From JACDDK01 sp038198445 (lineage in GTDB: Bacteria > Actinomycetota > Rubrobacteria > Rubrobacterales > Rubrobacteraceae), in contig JBBPZZ010000079.1 of the NCBI GenBank assembly GCA_038198445.1, forward strand, positions 1 to 25,660: 25,660 nucleotides of DNA, written 5' to 3'. Numbering within the stretch: the stretch's first letter is position 1; every line of letters starts with the position of its first letter. Shown in pieces: positions 8,668-16,656 of this stretch. The position numbers and the translations under genes are program-made. Below the pieces are notes generated by a model. The model did not search any database and had not been told where the DNA came from. It was given only the letters and a program-made list of their open reading frames with translations.

Positions 8668-9063
8668 CTAACCGTAGAGCTCTTTGTGCATGGACTCGAT
8701 GGCTTCTCTTACCCTCAAGAGGTGCGCCTCGAATCTTCCTCTTATCTCATCGTACTTCTTCTCTCCGCTCGGCGTGATGGTGTAGAAACGGCGGCTCCTG
8801 GTGTCCGGGCGCTCCCATTTGCCCTTCACGTAACCCTTCTCCTCCAAACGTCTGAGCAGCGGGTAGATCGTGTTCGGCGAGACGCTCATGGCGCCGGCGC
8901 TGATCTCGCGTATCCGCGCCATTATGCTGTTGCCGTACTCCGGTTTCTCCCTCACGAGATGCAGTATAAGCAACGGAAAAATATCCCGCGTCTTGACCTC
9001 GCTCAGAAAGAGATCCTTCGGCGTCGTCCTCTCCCCCGCTACCTTCTCCACTCGCTCGGCCAA
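8668..9063 (-). CDS. PadR-family transcriptional regulator
   Basis: This 131-residue protein contains the PadR winged-helix pattern: FPLLILHLVREKPEYGNSIM, then SVSPNTIYPLLRRLEEKGYV and the beta-wing RSRRFYTITPSGEKKY. A C-terminal helix (RGRFEAHLLRVREAIESM) would serve dimerisation. The start is a TTG (9063-9061) with GAGGG five bases upstream. It is the first gene before fadN and fadA and is divergent from the acyl-CoA dehydrogenase gene, so it likely autoregulates and controls both sides from the AT-rich region at 9064-9200. The effector may be an acyl-CoA or fatty acid; that is inference from position only. PadR linkage to beta-oxidation is less usual than TetR (FadR) linkage. Confidence 0.93.
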   Translation of the reverse strand: MAERVEKVAGERTTPKDLFLSEVKTRDIFPLLILHLVREKPEYGNSIMARIREISAGAMSVSPNTIYPLLRRLEEKGYVKGKWERPDTRSRRFYTITPSGEKKYDEIRGRFEAHLLRVREAIESMHKELYG

Positions 9064-9084
9064 TGTTCCCTCTTTCTCGAAGAA

Positions 9085-9116
9085 CTTATCAAAATTGATA
9101 ATAACATGGATAATAA
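9085..9116. promoter_or_regulatory. Candidate operator in the divergent padR / acyl-CoA dehydrogenase control region
   Basis: An AT-rich stretch stands out in GC-rich surroundings. It holds a palindrome TTATCAA-AA-TTGATAA (9086-9101) and two direct copies of GATAATAA (9097-9104 and 9109-9116) set 12 bases apart. It lies just upstream of the padR TTG and about 100 bases before the acyl-CoA dehydrogenase GTG, a natural place for PadR binding and for divergent promoters. Binding by this PadR is inferred. Confidence 0.55.
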
Positions 9117-9200
9117 GAACAGGTAAAGTTTTTTCCGGCTCTGGCGGCGTGGTTGGCGTGCTAGAGTTGGGTTGTGGAAGGGCTAGAGAAGGAGGAGTAA

Positions 9201-10400
9201 GTGATCGCCGACGTTACCCGGTCTCTGGGGACCGATTATTACGTGTTGGATGACCTGTTCACGGACGAGGAGCGCGAGGTGCGCGACAAGGTCCGGGCGT
9301 TCGCGGACGCGGAGGTCATCCCGATCATCAACGAGTACTGGGAGAAAGCAGAGTTCCCGTTCGAGTTGGTCCCGAAGGTCGCGGAGCTTGGCATCGCGGG
9401 CGGCGCGATCGAGGGCTACGGCTGTCCGGGGATGAGCCACACGGCGGCCGGGCTCGTGGCGATAGAGATGTCGCGGGGTGATGGGAGCCTGAACACGTTC
9501 TTCGGGGTCCATTCGGGGCTCGCGATGGGGACCATCGCAATCTGCGGCGGCGAGGAGCAGAAAGAGCGGTGGCTGCCGCCGATGGCGCGGATGGAGAAGA
9601 TCGGGGCCTGGGGCCTCACCGAGCCGAACCACGGTTCCGACTCGGTCATGCTCGAGACCTCGGCGCGGCGCGAGGGCGACGAGTGGGTCATCAATGGCAA
9701 GAAGCGTTGGATCGGCAACGCCACCTTCGCGGACCTGGTCATCATCTGGGCGCGCGACGAAGAGGACGGTCAGGTCAAGGGATTCGTACTGGAGAAAGAC
9801 GAGAACGGAGAGCACCATCCAGGATACTCCACCGAGCTGATAAAGGGGAAGATGGGCAAGCGGGCCGTCTGGCAGCCGGACATCTACCTGGAAGACGTGC
9901 GAGTGCCGGCGGAGAACAAGCTCGAGTTCGCCAACTCCTTCAAGGACACGAACAAGGTGCTGACCGCCACCCGCGGCGGTGTGGCGTGGGAGGCGATCGG
10001 GCACGCCATCGCCTCCTACGAGGCGGCCCTCCAGTACGCCAAGGAGCGGGTGCAGTTCGGCAAGCCGATAGCGAGTTTCCAGCTAATCCAGAACAAGCTC
10101 GCCAACATGCTCGCCGAGATCACCAACATGCAGCTCATGACCTACCGGCTCTCCCAGCTTCAGGAACAGGGCAAGATGACCGGCCCGCAGGCCTCGCTCG
10201 CCAAGATGAACAACGCCAAAAAGGCCAAGCAGGTCTGCTCCGACGCCCGCGACATAATGGGTGGGAACGGCGTGCTGCTGGAGTACCACGTCGCCCGGCA
10301 TCTCTCGGACATGGAGATCGTGTACACCTACGAGGGCACCGACACGATCCAGTCCCTCATCGTCGGTCGCGACGTAACCGGCATCTCCGCGTTCGTGTAA
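9201..10400 (+). CDS. Acyl-CoA dehydrogenase, glutaryl-CoA dehydrogenase-like clade
   Basis: The protein has 399 residues and is an FAD-dependent enzyme that introduces the first double bond in acyl-CoA. Family motifs are clear: GLTEPNHGSDSVML (FAD/substrate region), FGKPIASFQLIQNKLANML and ARDIMGGNGVLLEYHVARH. The catalytic glutamate is Glu378 in VYTYEGTDTIQ, the C-terminal position used by glutaryl-CoA and short-chain dehydrogenases. The C-terminus (YEGT..IQSLIVGRDVTGISAF) resembles glutaryl-CoA dehydrogenase, so the substrate could be a short acyl-CoA, glutaryl-CoA or a general fatty acyl-CoA. The start is a GTG preceded by GGAGGAG. It is divergent from padR-fadN-fadA and supplies the missing first step of beta-oxidation. 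A strong hairpin follows the gene. The electron acceptor (ETF) is not encoded in the window. Confidence 0.94.
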   Translation: MIADVTRSLGTDYYVLDDLFTDEEREVRDKVRAFADAEVIPIINEYWEKAEFPFELVPKVAELGIAGGAIEGYGCPGMSHTAAGLVAIEMSRGDGSLNTFFGVHSGLAMGTIAICGGEEQKERWLPPMARMEKIGAWGLTEPNHGSDSVMLETSARREGDEWVINGKKRWIGNATFADLVIIWARDEEDGQVKGFVLEKDENGEHHPGYSTELIKGKMGKRAVWQPDIYLEDVRVPAENKLEFANSFKDTNKVLTATRGGVAWEAIGHAIASYEAALQYAKERVQFGKPIASFQLIQNKLANMLAEITNMQLMTYRLSQLQEQGKMTGPQASLAKMNNAKKAKQVCSDARDIMGGNGVLLEYHVARHLSDMEIVYTYEGTDTIQSLIVGRDVTGISAFV

Positions 10401-10426
10401 CCGTCAGGCCCGAAATATACGCGCAG

Positions 10427-10472
10427 CGAAGAGAGCGCCGGTCAGTTAGGAATCTGACCGGCGCTCTCTTCG
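10427..10472 (+). terminator. Perfect 19-bp hairpin after the acyl-CoA dehydrogenase gene
   Basis: Arms 10427-10445 and 10454-10472 are exact reverse complements (CGAAGAGAGCGCCGGTCAG), with an 8-base loop. There is no T-run on either side, so it resembles the tail-less (L-shaped) terminators of actinobacteria and could act in both directions or stabilise the mRNA 3' end. Confidence 0.75.
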
Positions 10473-10537
10473 TCGGTGCGAGGCCGCGAAAACCTTTAAG
10501 CTGGTACTCGAAACCTGAGCGACCGAAGGGAGAGGAC

Positions 10538-11554
10538 ATGAAAGCCGTTCGTTTGAACGAACTCGGAGGACCGGAGAACCTTACCTACGAGGACGTACCG
10601 GAGCCGGAACCGGGTCCCGGCGAGGTGGTCGTCCGGCTGCGTAACGCCGCCCTGAACCGCCGCGACGTGTTCGTGACGCGGGGTATGTACCCCGGCGCAA
10701 AGCCCGACGCCCTGCCCGTTACGCTCGGCTCCGACGGTTCCGGAGAGGTCGTGGCGCGCGGCGACGGCGCGGATGGTCCGGGCGAAGGCACGGAGGTGGT
10801 TATCAACCCGGCGCTCTACTGGGGCGATGACCCGCGCGTGCCGGGGAAAGAGTACCGGATACTCGGTCTGCCGGACGATGGAACCTACGCCCAGTTCGTG
10901 AAGGCGCCGGCGGATCACGTCTTGCCCAAACCTTCGCACCTCTCGCACGAGGAGGCAGCAGCGATCCCGCTCGCGGCGCTCACGGCGTACCGGGCGCTCG
11001 TAACGCGCGGGGAGTTGCAGGCCGGAGAGACGGTCGTCATTCCGGGGATCGGTGGCGGCGTGGCTACTTTCCTCGTCCAGATCGCGGCAGCATTAGGCGC
11101 CACGGTGTTCGTTACCTCCGGGAGCGACGAGAAGATCGAGAAAGCGAAAGAACTTGGGGCCGAAGGCGGCGTCAACTACAACACCGAGAACTGGTCGAAG
11201 GAGCTTCGCGGTATGACCGGCGGCGTGGACCTCTCGGTTGATTCCATCGGCGGCGAAGTTTTCGATACGCTCGTCACGATAGCGAAACCCGGCGGCCGGG
11301 TGGTGAGCTTCGGGGCGACGGCGGGTCCGGTGGAGAAGCTGGTGCTGCCGAAGATCTTCTTGAAGCAGCTAGAGGTGCGCGGCACGGCGATGGGGACATC
11401 GGAGGAGTTCGGGGCGATGCTGGACCTCTACGCGGAGAAGGACTTGCACCCGGTCATCAACGAGACCTTCCCGCTCGAAGAGGCGACCGCCGCCATGAAC
11501 CACATGGAAGAAGGTTCGGGGATCGGCAAGATCGTCCTCGACGTACCCGTGTAG
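10538..11554 (+). CDS. Zinc-independent medium-chain dehydrogenase/reductase, quinone oxidoreductase-like
   Basis: The protein has 338 residues. The N-terminal GroES-like domain shows the family signs NAALNRRDVFV and TLGSDGSGEVV. The Rossmann domain shows AAAIPLAALTAYRAL, VVIPGIGGGVATFLVQIAAALGATVFVT and GKIVLDVPV at the end. The cysteines that hold catalytic and structural zinc in alcohol dehydrogenases are missing, so it groups with NADPH-dependent quinone oxidoreductases and enoyl reductases. The ATG at 10538 follows AGGGAGAGGAC. An open frame reaching back to 9569 only reads through the acyl-CoA dehydrogenase gene. It lies downstream of a hairpin and is closed by a terminator at 11573-11600, so it may have its own promoter. 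The true substrate is unknown; a role in reducing unsaturated or carbonyl lipid products is possible. Confidence 0.92.
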   Translation: MKAVRLNELGGPENLTYEDVPEPEPGPGEVVVRLRNAALNRRDVFVTRGMYPGAKPDALPVTLGSDGSGEVVARGDGADGPGEGTEVVINPALYWGDDPRVPGKEYRILGLPDDGTYAQFVKAPADHVLPKPSHLSHEEAAAIPLAALTAYRALVTRGELQAGETVVIPGIGGGVATFLVQIAAALGATVFVTSGSDEKIEKAKELGAEGGVNYNTENWSKELRGMTGGVDLSVDSIGGEVFDTLVTIAKPGGRVVSFGATAGPVEKLVLPKIFLKQLEVRGTAMGTSEEFGAMLDLYAEKDLHPVINETFPLEEATAAMNHMEEGSGIGKIVLDVPV

Positions 11555-11572
11555 TTTTCGCGGGAACTGCAG

Positions 11573-11600
11573 TGGACCGGATAACCCGGTCCATTTTCTT
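11573..11600 (+). terminator. Rho-independent terminator after the quinone oxidoreductase-like gene
   Basis: TGGACCGG (11573-11580) pairs with CCGGTCCA (11586-11593) across a 5-base loop and is followed by TTTTCTT. Confidence 0.88.
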
Positions 11601-11614
11601 ACCTCGGAGCGCGG

Positions 11615-11911
11615 CTACAGGTCCCACGCCTCCCGGTAAGTTTCGAGCACGAAGCGCCGGCATCCTTCGGGAAGGTCCTGGAATGGGATCTCCGACCCGA
11701 ACGTCTCGTAAGGTGGTAGCCCATGTCTGAACGCGCCCTCCCCGACCTCGTCCATAGTCAGATATGGATACTCACCAGGCTTCTTGATCGAGAGTAGGCC
11801 CGTGAACACTACCGTATAACGTCCGGCGATCACGCCGCCGTTGTCGTAGAGTCAAACGTAAAGTGGGACGCCGTCCGGCAGCAGCCGTTCTTGCCTGGTT
11901 CGAAGTCTCAT
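11615..11911 (-). pseudogene. Small conserved protein gene interrupted by an in-frame TGA
   Basis: From an ATG at 11911 the frame reads MRLRTRQERLLPDGVPLYV, then TGA (11854-11852), then LYDNGGVIAGRYTVVFTG and onward to the stop at 11615. Both halves look like one protein of about 98 residues. The C-terminal end FQDLPEGCRRFVLETYREAWDL resembles a small conserved family I recall from actinobacteria and phages, ending in an FEDLPEDCRRLV..DYR..WDL pattern. No ribosome site precedes the GTG at 11833 that could restart translation, and none is obvious before the ATG at 11911. It is therefore probably a recently inactivated gene (for example CGA to TGA); a sequencing error is possible. It is separated from aceA by that gene's terminator. 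Function unknown. Confidence 0.6.
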
Positions 11912-11926
11912 AGCGGGATTATGCAC

Positions 11927-11956
11927 GAAAAGAGGGACCGGCGAACCGGCCCCTCT
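11927..11956 (-). terminator. Rho-independent terminator after aceA
   Basis: On the minus strand AGAGGGGCCGG pairs with CCGGTCCCTCT around a TTCG loop and is followed by TTTTCG. One pair is G-U in minus-strand RNA and would be a mismatch in plus-strand RNA, so it serves the minus strand. Confidence 0.87.
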
Positions 11957-11987
11957 GCTGATCCTGCTAGCCAAACGTTGCTAGAAG

Positions 11988-13322
<1,335 letters not shown>

Positions 13323-13324
13323 TA

Positions 13325-13335
13325 CCTCTCCTTCC
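13325..13335 (-). promoter_or_regulatory. Ribosome binding site that sets the aceA GTG start
   Basis: The minus strand reads GGAAGGAGAGG, then TA and GTG (13322-13320). This lies inside the longer open frame beginning at 13343, so it favours the GTG over the upstream ATG. Confidence 0.75.
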
Positions 13336-13348
13336 AATAGCATTTATC

Positions 13349-13391
13349 TGCAAACGACTTGCATCACGCACATAGGTGCTCACATATGTGC
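13349..13391. promoter_or_regulatory. Clustered palindromes upstream of aceA, candidate operator region
   Basis: Three symmetric elements lie 27 to 69 bases upstream of the aceA start: TGCAA-ACGAC-TTGCA (13349-13363), GCACATA-(10)-TATGTGC (13368-13391) and, within the second, the perfect palindrome CACATATGTG (13381-13390). Their density and place suggest a regulator site for aceA. The identity of the regulator is unknown; the TTGCA element loosely recalls RamB-type sites of corynebacteria, which is only a resemblance. Confidence 0.5.
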
Positions 13392-13441
13392 ATAGCGGAC
13401 GCGCAAGATACGTGGCCCACGCTCCGGGGCAGGAGGACGGG

Positions 13442-13472
13442 GACCGGCGGCCTGACTATATGGCCGCCGATC
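13442..13472 (-). terminator. Hairpin after aceB without T-run
   Basis: On the minus strand GATCGGCGGCC pairs with GGCCGCCGGTC (11 positions, one G-U pair) around a 9-base loop, 38 bases after the aceB stop. No T-run follows, so it may be a weak terminator, an mRNA stabiliser or an attenuation point between aceB and aceA. Confidence 0.55.
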
Positions 13473-13510
13473 CTCATCGTCGTGTCGGTCAGGAAGGGGA
13501 TCTCCGCTCC

Positions 13511-15109
13511 TCAGTCCAGAAGCTCGTAGCCGGGGAGGGTCAGGAACTCGACGAACTCGTCGGCGGTGGAGATCTTGTCGAACAACTCGGCGGCCTTGCC
13601 GAACTCGTCGGTCTCCCAGCGCTCCTCACCGACGATATCCTTTATCTTCTCAAGCTCCTCGTCGAGCACTTCGCGGAACAGTTCCTCGTTGACTTCGGTG
13701 CCGTCTTCGAGGACGCCCTGGTCGTGGTGGATCCACTGCCACACCTGGGCGCGGCTGATCTCCGCCGTAGCCGCGTCTTCCATGAGGTTGTAGACAGGGA
13801 CCGCGCCCCGCCCCGCGAGCCAGGCCGCGAGGTACTGTACGCCCACGGAGACGTTGTTGCGGAAGCCGTCCATCGTGATCTCACCCTCCGGCTTCTCCAG
13901 CAACTCCGCCGCCGAAGAACTAACGTCGGGCATCTTGTCGAGCTGGTTCGGCTGCGGCATGTACTCGTCGAACGCCTTTTTGGCGAGCGGAACCATACCG
14001 GGATGCGCCACCCACGTCCCATCGTGTCCGTCCTTTGCCTCGCGCTCCTTGTCCTCGCGCACCTTGTTGTTGGCGAACTCCGTCCACTCCGGGTCGTCGC
14101 TGCGCGGTATCTGGGCCGCCATCCCCCCCATCGCGTGCGCGCCGCGCTCGTGGCACGTCTTGATGGTGAGCAGCGAGTACGCCCGCATGAACGGCACGGT
14201 CATCGTCACCGAGTTGCGGTCCGGGAGGAGCATATCGTGCTCGCGGAACTTCTTGATATAGCTGAATATGTAGTCCCACCGGCCGCAGTTCAGGCCCGAG
14301 GAGTGCTCGCGCAGCTCGTAAAGGATCTCGTGCATCTCGAACGTCGCCATGATCGTCTCGATCAGAACCGTCGCCTTGATGGTCCCCCGCGGTATTTCGA
14401 GCTCGTCCTGCGCCATGACGAAGATGTCGTTCCACAGCCTCGCCTCAAGATGGCTCTCCATCTTCGGCAGGTAGAAGTACGGGCCGCTGCCAATGTCCAG
14501 GAGCGGCTGCGCGTTGTGGAAGAAGTACAGCCCGAAGTCGAAGATACCCGCCGGGACCTGCTTACCGTCAACCGTCATGTGCTTCTCGAACAGGTGCCAG
14601 CCGCGGGGGCGGGCGATGAGGACGGCGACCTCGTCGTTCAGTTCGTAATGCTTGCCGCTATTGGGGTCATCGAAGGTGATAGTGCGGCGGATGGCGTCGC
14701 GCAGGTTGATCTGGCTGTCGAGCATGTTCTGCCACGTTGGGCAGTTGGCGTCCTCGAAGTCCGTCATGTACGTTGGGGCGCCGCAGTTGAGCGCGTTGAT
14801 GAGCATCTTGCGATCCGGCGGGCCGGTGATCTCCACTCGCCGGTCCTGCAAGTCGTCCGGGATCGAGGCTATCTTCCAGTCGCCCTCCCGGATCTCCTTC
14901 GTCTCCGGCAGGAAGTCCGGCATCTCGCCAGCACTGATCCTCTCCTGCCGCTCGTGACGCTTCTGGAGGACTTCATCGACCCGCCCGGTGAACTCACGCG
15001 CCAACTTCGCCACGAAAGCGACCGCCTCGGGCGTAAGGATCTCCGCGAACTCATCAGAAATGGGGGCCGATATCTCGACCCCCTCTCCGAACTGCTGTTT
15101 AGTCTCCAT
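13511..15109 (-). CDS. aceB: Malate synthase A
   Basis: The protein has 532 residues, the normal length for the A form, and condenses glyoxylate with acetyl-CoA to malate. The active-site arginine lies in IARPRGWHL (Arg167) and the catalytic base Asp445 in NLMEDAATAEISRAQ. Other typical stretches are TYMTDFEDANCPTW, FYLPKMESHLEARLWNDIF, LIETIMATFEMHEILYELR and GTWVAHPGMV. The ATG at 15109 has GGAG ten bases upstream (GAGGAGTCCGTAAATT). It follows the 67-residue gene by 97 bases and precedes aceA by 188 bases, all on the minus strand, making a glyoxylate-bypass cluster next to the beta-oxidation block. Confidence 0.96.
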   Translation of the reverse strand: METKQQFGEGVEISAPISDEFAEILTPEAVAFVAKLAREFTGRVDEVLQKRHERQERISAGEMPDFLPETKEIREGDWKIASIPDDLQDRRVEITGPPDRKMLINALNCGAPTYMTDFEDANCPTWQNMLDSQINLRDAIRRTITFDDPNSGKHYELNDEVAVLIARPRGWHLFEKHMTVDGKQVPAGIFDFGLYFFHNAQPLLDIGSGPYFYLPKMESHLEARLWNDIFVMAQDELEIPRGTIKATVLIETIMATFEMHEILYELREHSSGLNCGRWDYIFSYIKKFREHDMLLPDRNSVTMTVPFMRAYSLLTIKTCHERGAHAMGGMAAQIPRSDDPEWTEFANNKVREDKEREAKDGHDGTWVAHPGMVPLAKKAFDEYMPQPNQLDKMPDVSSSAAELLEKPEGEITMDGFRNNVSVGVQYLAAWLAGRGAVPVYNLMEDAATAEISRAQVWQWIHHDQGVLEDGTEVNEELFREVLDEELEKIKDIVGEERWETDEFGKAAELFDKISTADEFVEFLTLPGYELLD

Positions 15110-15206
15110 AATTTACGGACTCCTCTCTGGATCTCCTACGGCTTCCGCTAAAGCCAAACTACTCTAGCAAGACGCCGCACTCGACGCTTGGAGCCCGATG
15201 CGGCCT

Positions 15207-15410
15207 CTAGGCCGCCTGGCTGGCCTGCATCTTCTGTTCGGCGCGCCTCACATACACGATGCACGAGGTCGGCACGCATCGCCACCGAAACAGAACCTGA
15301 TATTCGCCGAACCCTATGCACACCCTGCTCCCAATCGCCGGAGCGCCCTCCTCGTACCGGCGCTCGATGATCTCCTCTGTCTGAGAGTCTCTGTACTGTA
15401 CGGGAATCAT
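15207..15410 (-). CDS. Small hypothetical protein, 67 residues
   Basis: The frame from the ATG at 15410 encodes MIPVQYRDSQTEEIIERRYE, a middle part rich in predicted beta strands (GSRVCIGFGEYQVLFRWRCV) and the tail RAEQKMQASQAA. A ribosome site AAAGGA lies six bases before the ATG. An upstream ATG at 15470 would add 20 residues with no ribosome site. It has three cysteines but no recognised zinc motif. It is divergent from the LysR gene and upstream of aceB, with a small hairpin (GGCTT-AAGCC) in the gap. I do not recognise the family. The ribosome site and compact fold-like sequence support a real gene; function unknown. Confidence 0.6.
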   Translation of the reverse strand: MIPVQYRDSQTEEIIERRYEEGAPAIGSRVCIGFGEYQVLFRWRCVPTSCIVYVRRAEQKMQASQAA

Positions 15411-15468
15411 AAAATTCCTTTCCCTTTCCTCGTTTCCACCTTGCCAGCAAGATACCAACCTGCTTGCC

Positions 15469-15479
15469 ATTGGTCCAAT
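15469..15479. promoter_or_regulatory. Candidate LysR-type binding palindrome
   Basis: ATTGG-T-CCAAT is a perfect interrupted palindrome in the divergent gap between the 67-residue gene and the LysR regulator, within an unusually AT-rich stretch (15469-15520). It has the T-N11-A-like size of LysR sites and could serve autoregulation and control of the leftward genes. Confidence 0.45.
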
Positions 15480-15527
15480 TGTTTGCTTGAATTATTGTTA
15501 TAGAAGAAATCTATATTGGAGGTGAGG

Positions 15528-16487
15528 GTGCTCTTCAGGCAGGTGGAGTGTTTTCTGGCGGTGGCTCGGCTCGGCAACTTGAGCCGGGCGGCGGAGGAGA
15601 TGTTTCTGACGCAGCCGACGCTAACGGCTCGGCTAAAGGCTTTCGAGGAGGAGGTCGGCGATCAACTCTTCGTCAGAACGAGCCGGGGGATGCGGCTGAC
15701 GGAGGCGGGACGGGAGTTCTTGCCTTACGCGGAGCGGATAGTCACCAGCTTCGAGCAGGGGAAGCAGCACCTGGCGGAGCTACGGGAAGCATCTGGCGGG
15801 CGGTTGTTGCTGGGGGCCTCGCCGGGGGTCGGGACGTATGCGTTGCCGGGGCTATTAGAGCGGTTCGCGGCTACTTACCCGAAAGTAACGGTTTCGGTGC
15901 GGACGGGGCATTCCGAGGAGATACTGGAGATGACGTTAAGGGAAGAGGTCCAGCTAGGCTTGACGCGGGCGATGAACCACCCCGAGACCGAGAGCCTGCC
16001 CTTGTACGAGGATGAGTTGGTGTTGGTCGTGGACCCCGGCCACAGGTTTACGTCGAGAGGGGCGGCGGGCCTGGAGGAGATCGGGGAGGAGCAGATCATC
16101 TTCTTCGACCACGACTCCAGCTATTACGAGCAGACGCACGCGCTCTTCCGAAACGCGGGCATCCGGGAGCTGCGGACGATGGAGGTAGACAACATAGAGG
16201 CAGCCAAGAGGATGGTCGAGTACCGGCTCGGGGTGTCGTTCCTGCCCCGGACGGCTATAGTCAGGAGCGTGGCGGCCGGGAACCTCGTCATGATCCCGGT
16301 CGAAGAAAACCCGGAGCTTGTCCGGTCCATAGTCGCCCTCAAGCGGCGGGACGTCACGGCAACTGGCCCGGTCGCGGCATTCTTGGAGGTTGCGGAGAAG
16401 ATGAGCGAGCAAAAGAGCCAGACCCCGCTCTCCCCCACCCTCGCCGCCGAGTTCGAGAATTTGCAGCTCATAGATCTCTTCACCTAA
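15528..16487 (+). CDS. LysR-family transcriptional regulator
   Basis: The protein has 319 residues. The N-terminal helix-turn-helix is typical: FRQVECFLAVARLGNLSRAA, then TQPTLTARLKAFEEEVGDQL and FVRTSRGMRLTEAG. The effector domain begins near residue 90 (GGRLLLGASPGVGTYALPGL) and includes LGLTRAMNHP and YRLGVSFLPRTAIV. A TTG at 15516 is in frame, but the GTG at 15528 is five bases after GGAGG and gives the usual short LysR N-terminus, so I chose it. It is divergent from the 67-residue gene and the aceB/aceA cluster and is a candidate regulator of them, possibly sensing a central metabolite. It could instead control the ABC exporter downstream. Confidence 0.93.
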   Translation: MLFRQVECFLAVARLGNLSRAAEEMFLTQPTLTARLKAFEEEVGDQLFVRTSRGMRLTEAGREFLPYAERIVTSFEQGKQHLAELREASGGRLLLGASPGVGTYALPGLLERFAATYPKVTVSVRTGHSEEILEMTLREEVQLGLTRAMNHPETESLPLYEDELVLVVDPGHRFTSRGAAGLEEIGEEQIIFFDHDSSYYEQTHALFRNAGIRELRTMEVDNIEAAKRMVEYRLGVSFLPRTAIVRSVAAGNLVMIPVEENPELVRSIVALKRRDVTATGPVAAFLEVAEKMSEQKSQTPLSPTLAAEFENLQLIDLFT

Positions 16488-16656
16488 ACAGCCGCCGGGA
16501 CGGGCCGGAATTTATCTTTTTCGCCCGTGTGTGAAAGAGAACGGTGTAGGGAAACCACCCGTGCGGCAGGATAATTAACCAAGCACATCAAACCCGGCGA
16601 CGCTGGTCCAGGCCGGCCCGCTTAACAGTGGAGGAGCAAAGAGAAGTGACGAGGAC

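Noticed and set aside
7603..9126. Long plus-strand frame opposite fadN and padR
   Set aside because: It spans two genes with clear motifs on the other strand and shows no family features.
9569..10537. Upstream extension of the quinone oxidoreductase-like gene
   Set aside because: It reads through the acyl-CoA dehydrogenase gene in another frame and a terminator hairpin; the ATG at 10538 has a good ribosome site and a normal N-terminus.
13376..15151. 591-codon plus-strand frame opposite aceB
   Set aside because: Malate synthase on the minus strand is complete with catalytic Arg and Asp; the plus frame is a GC-driven shadow.
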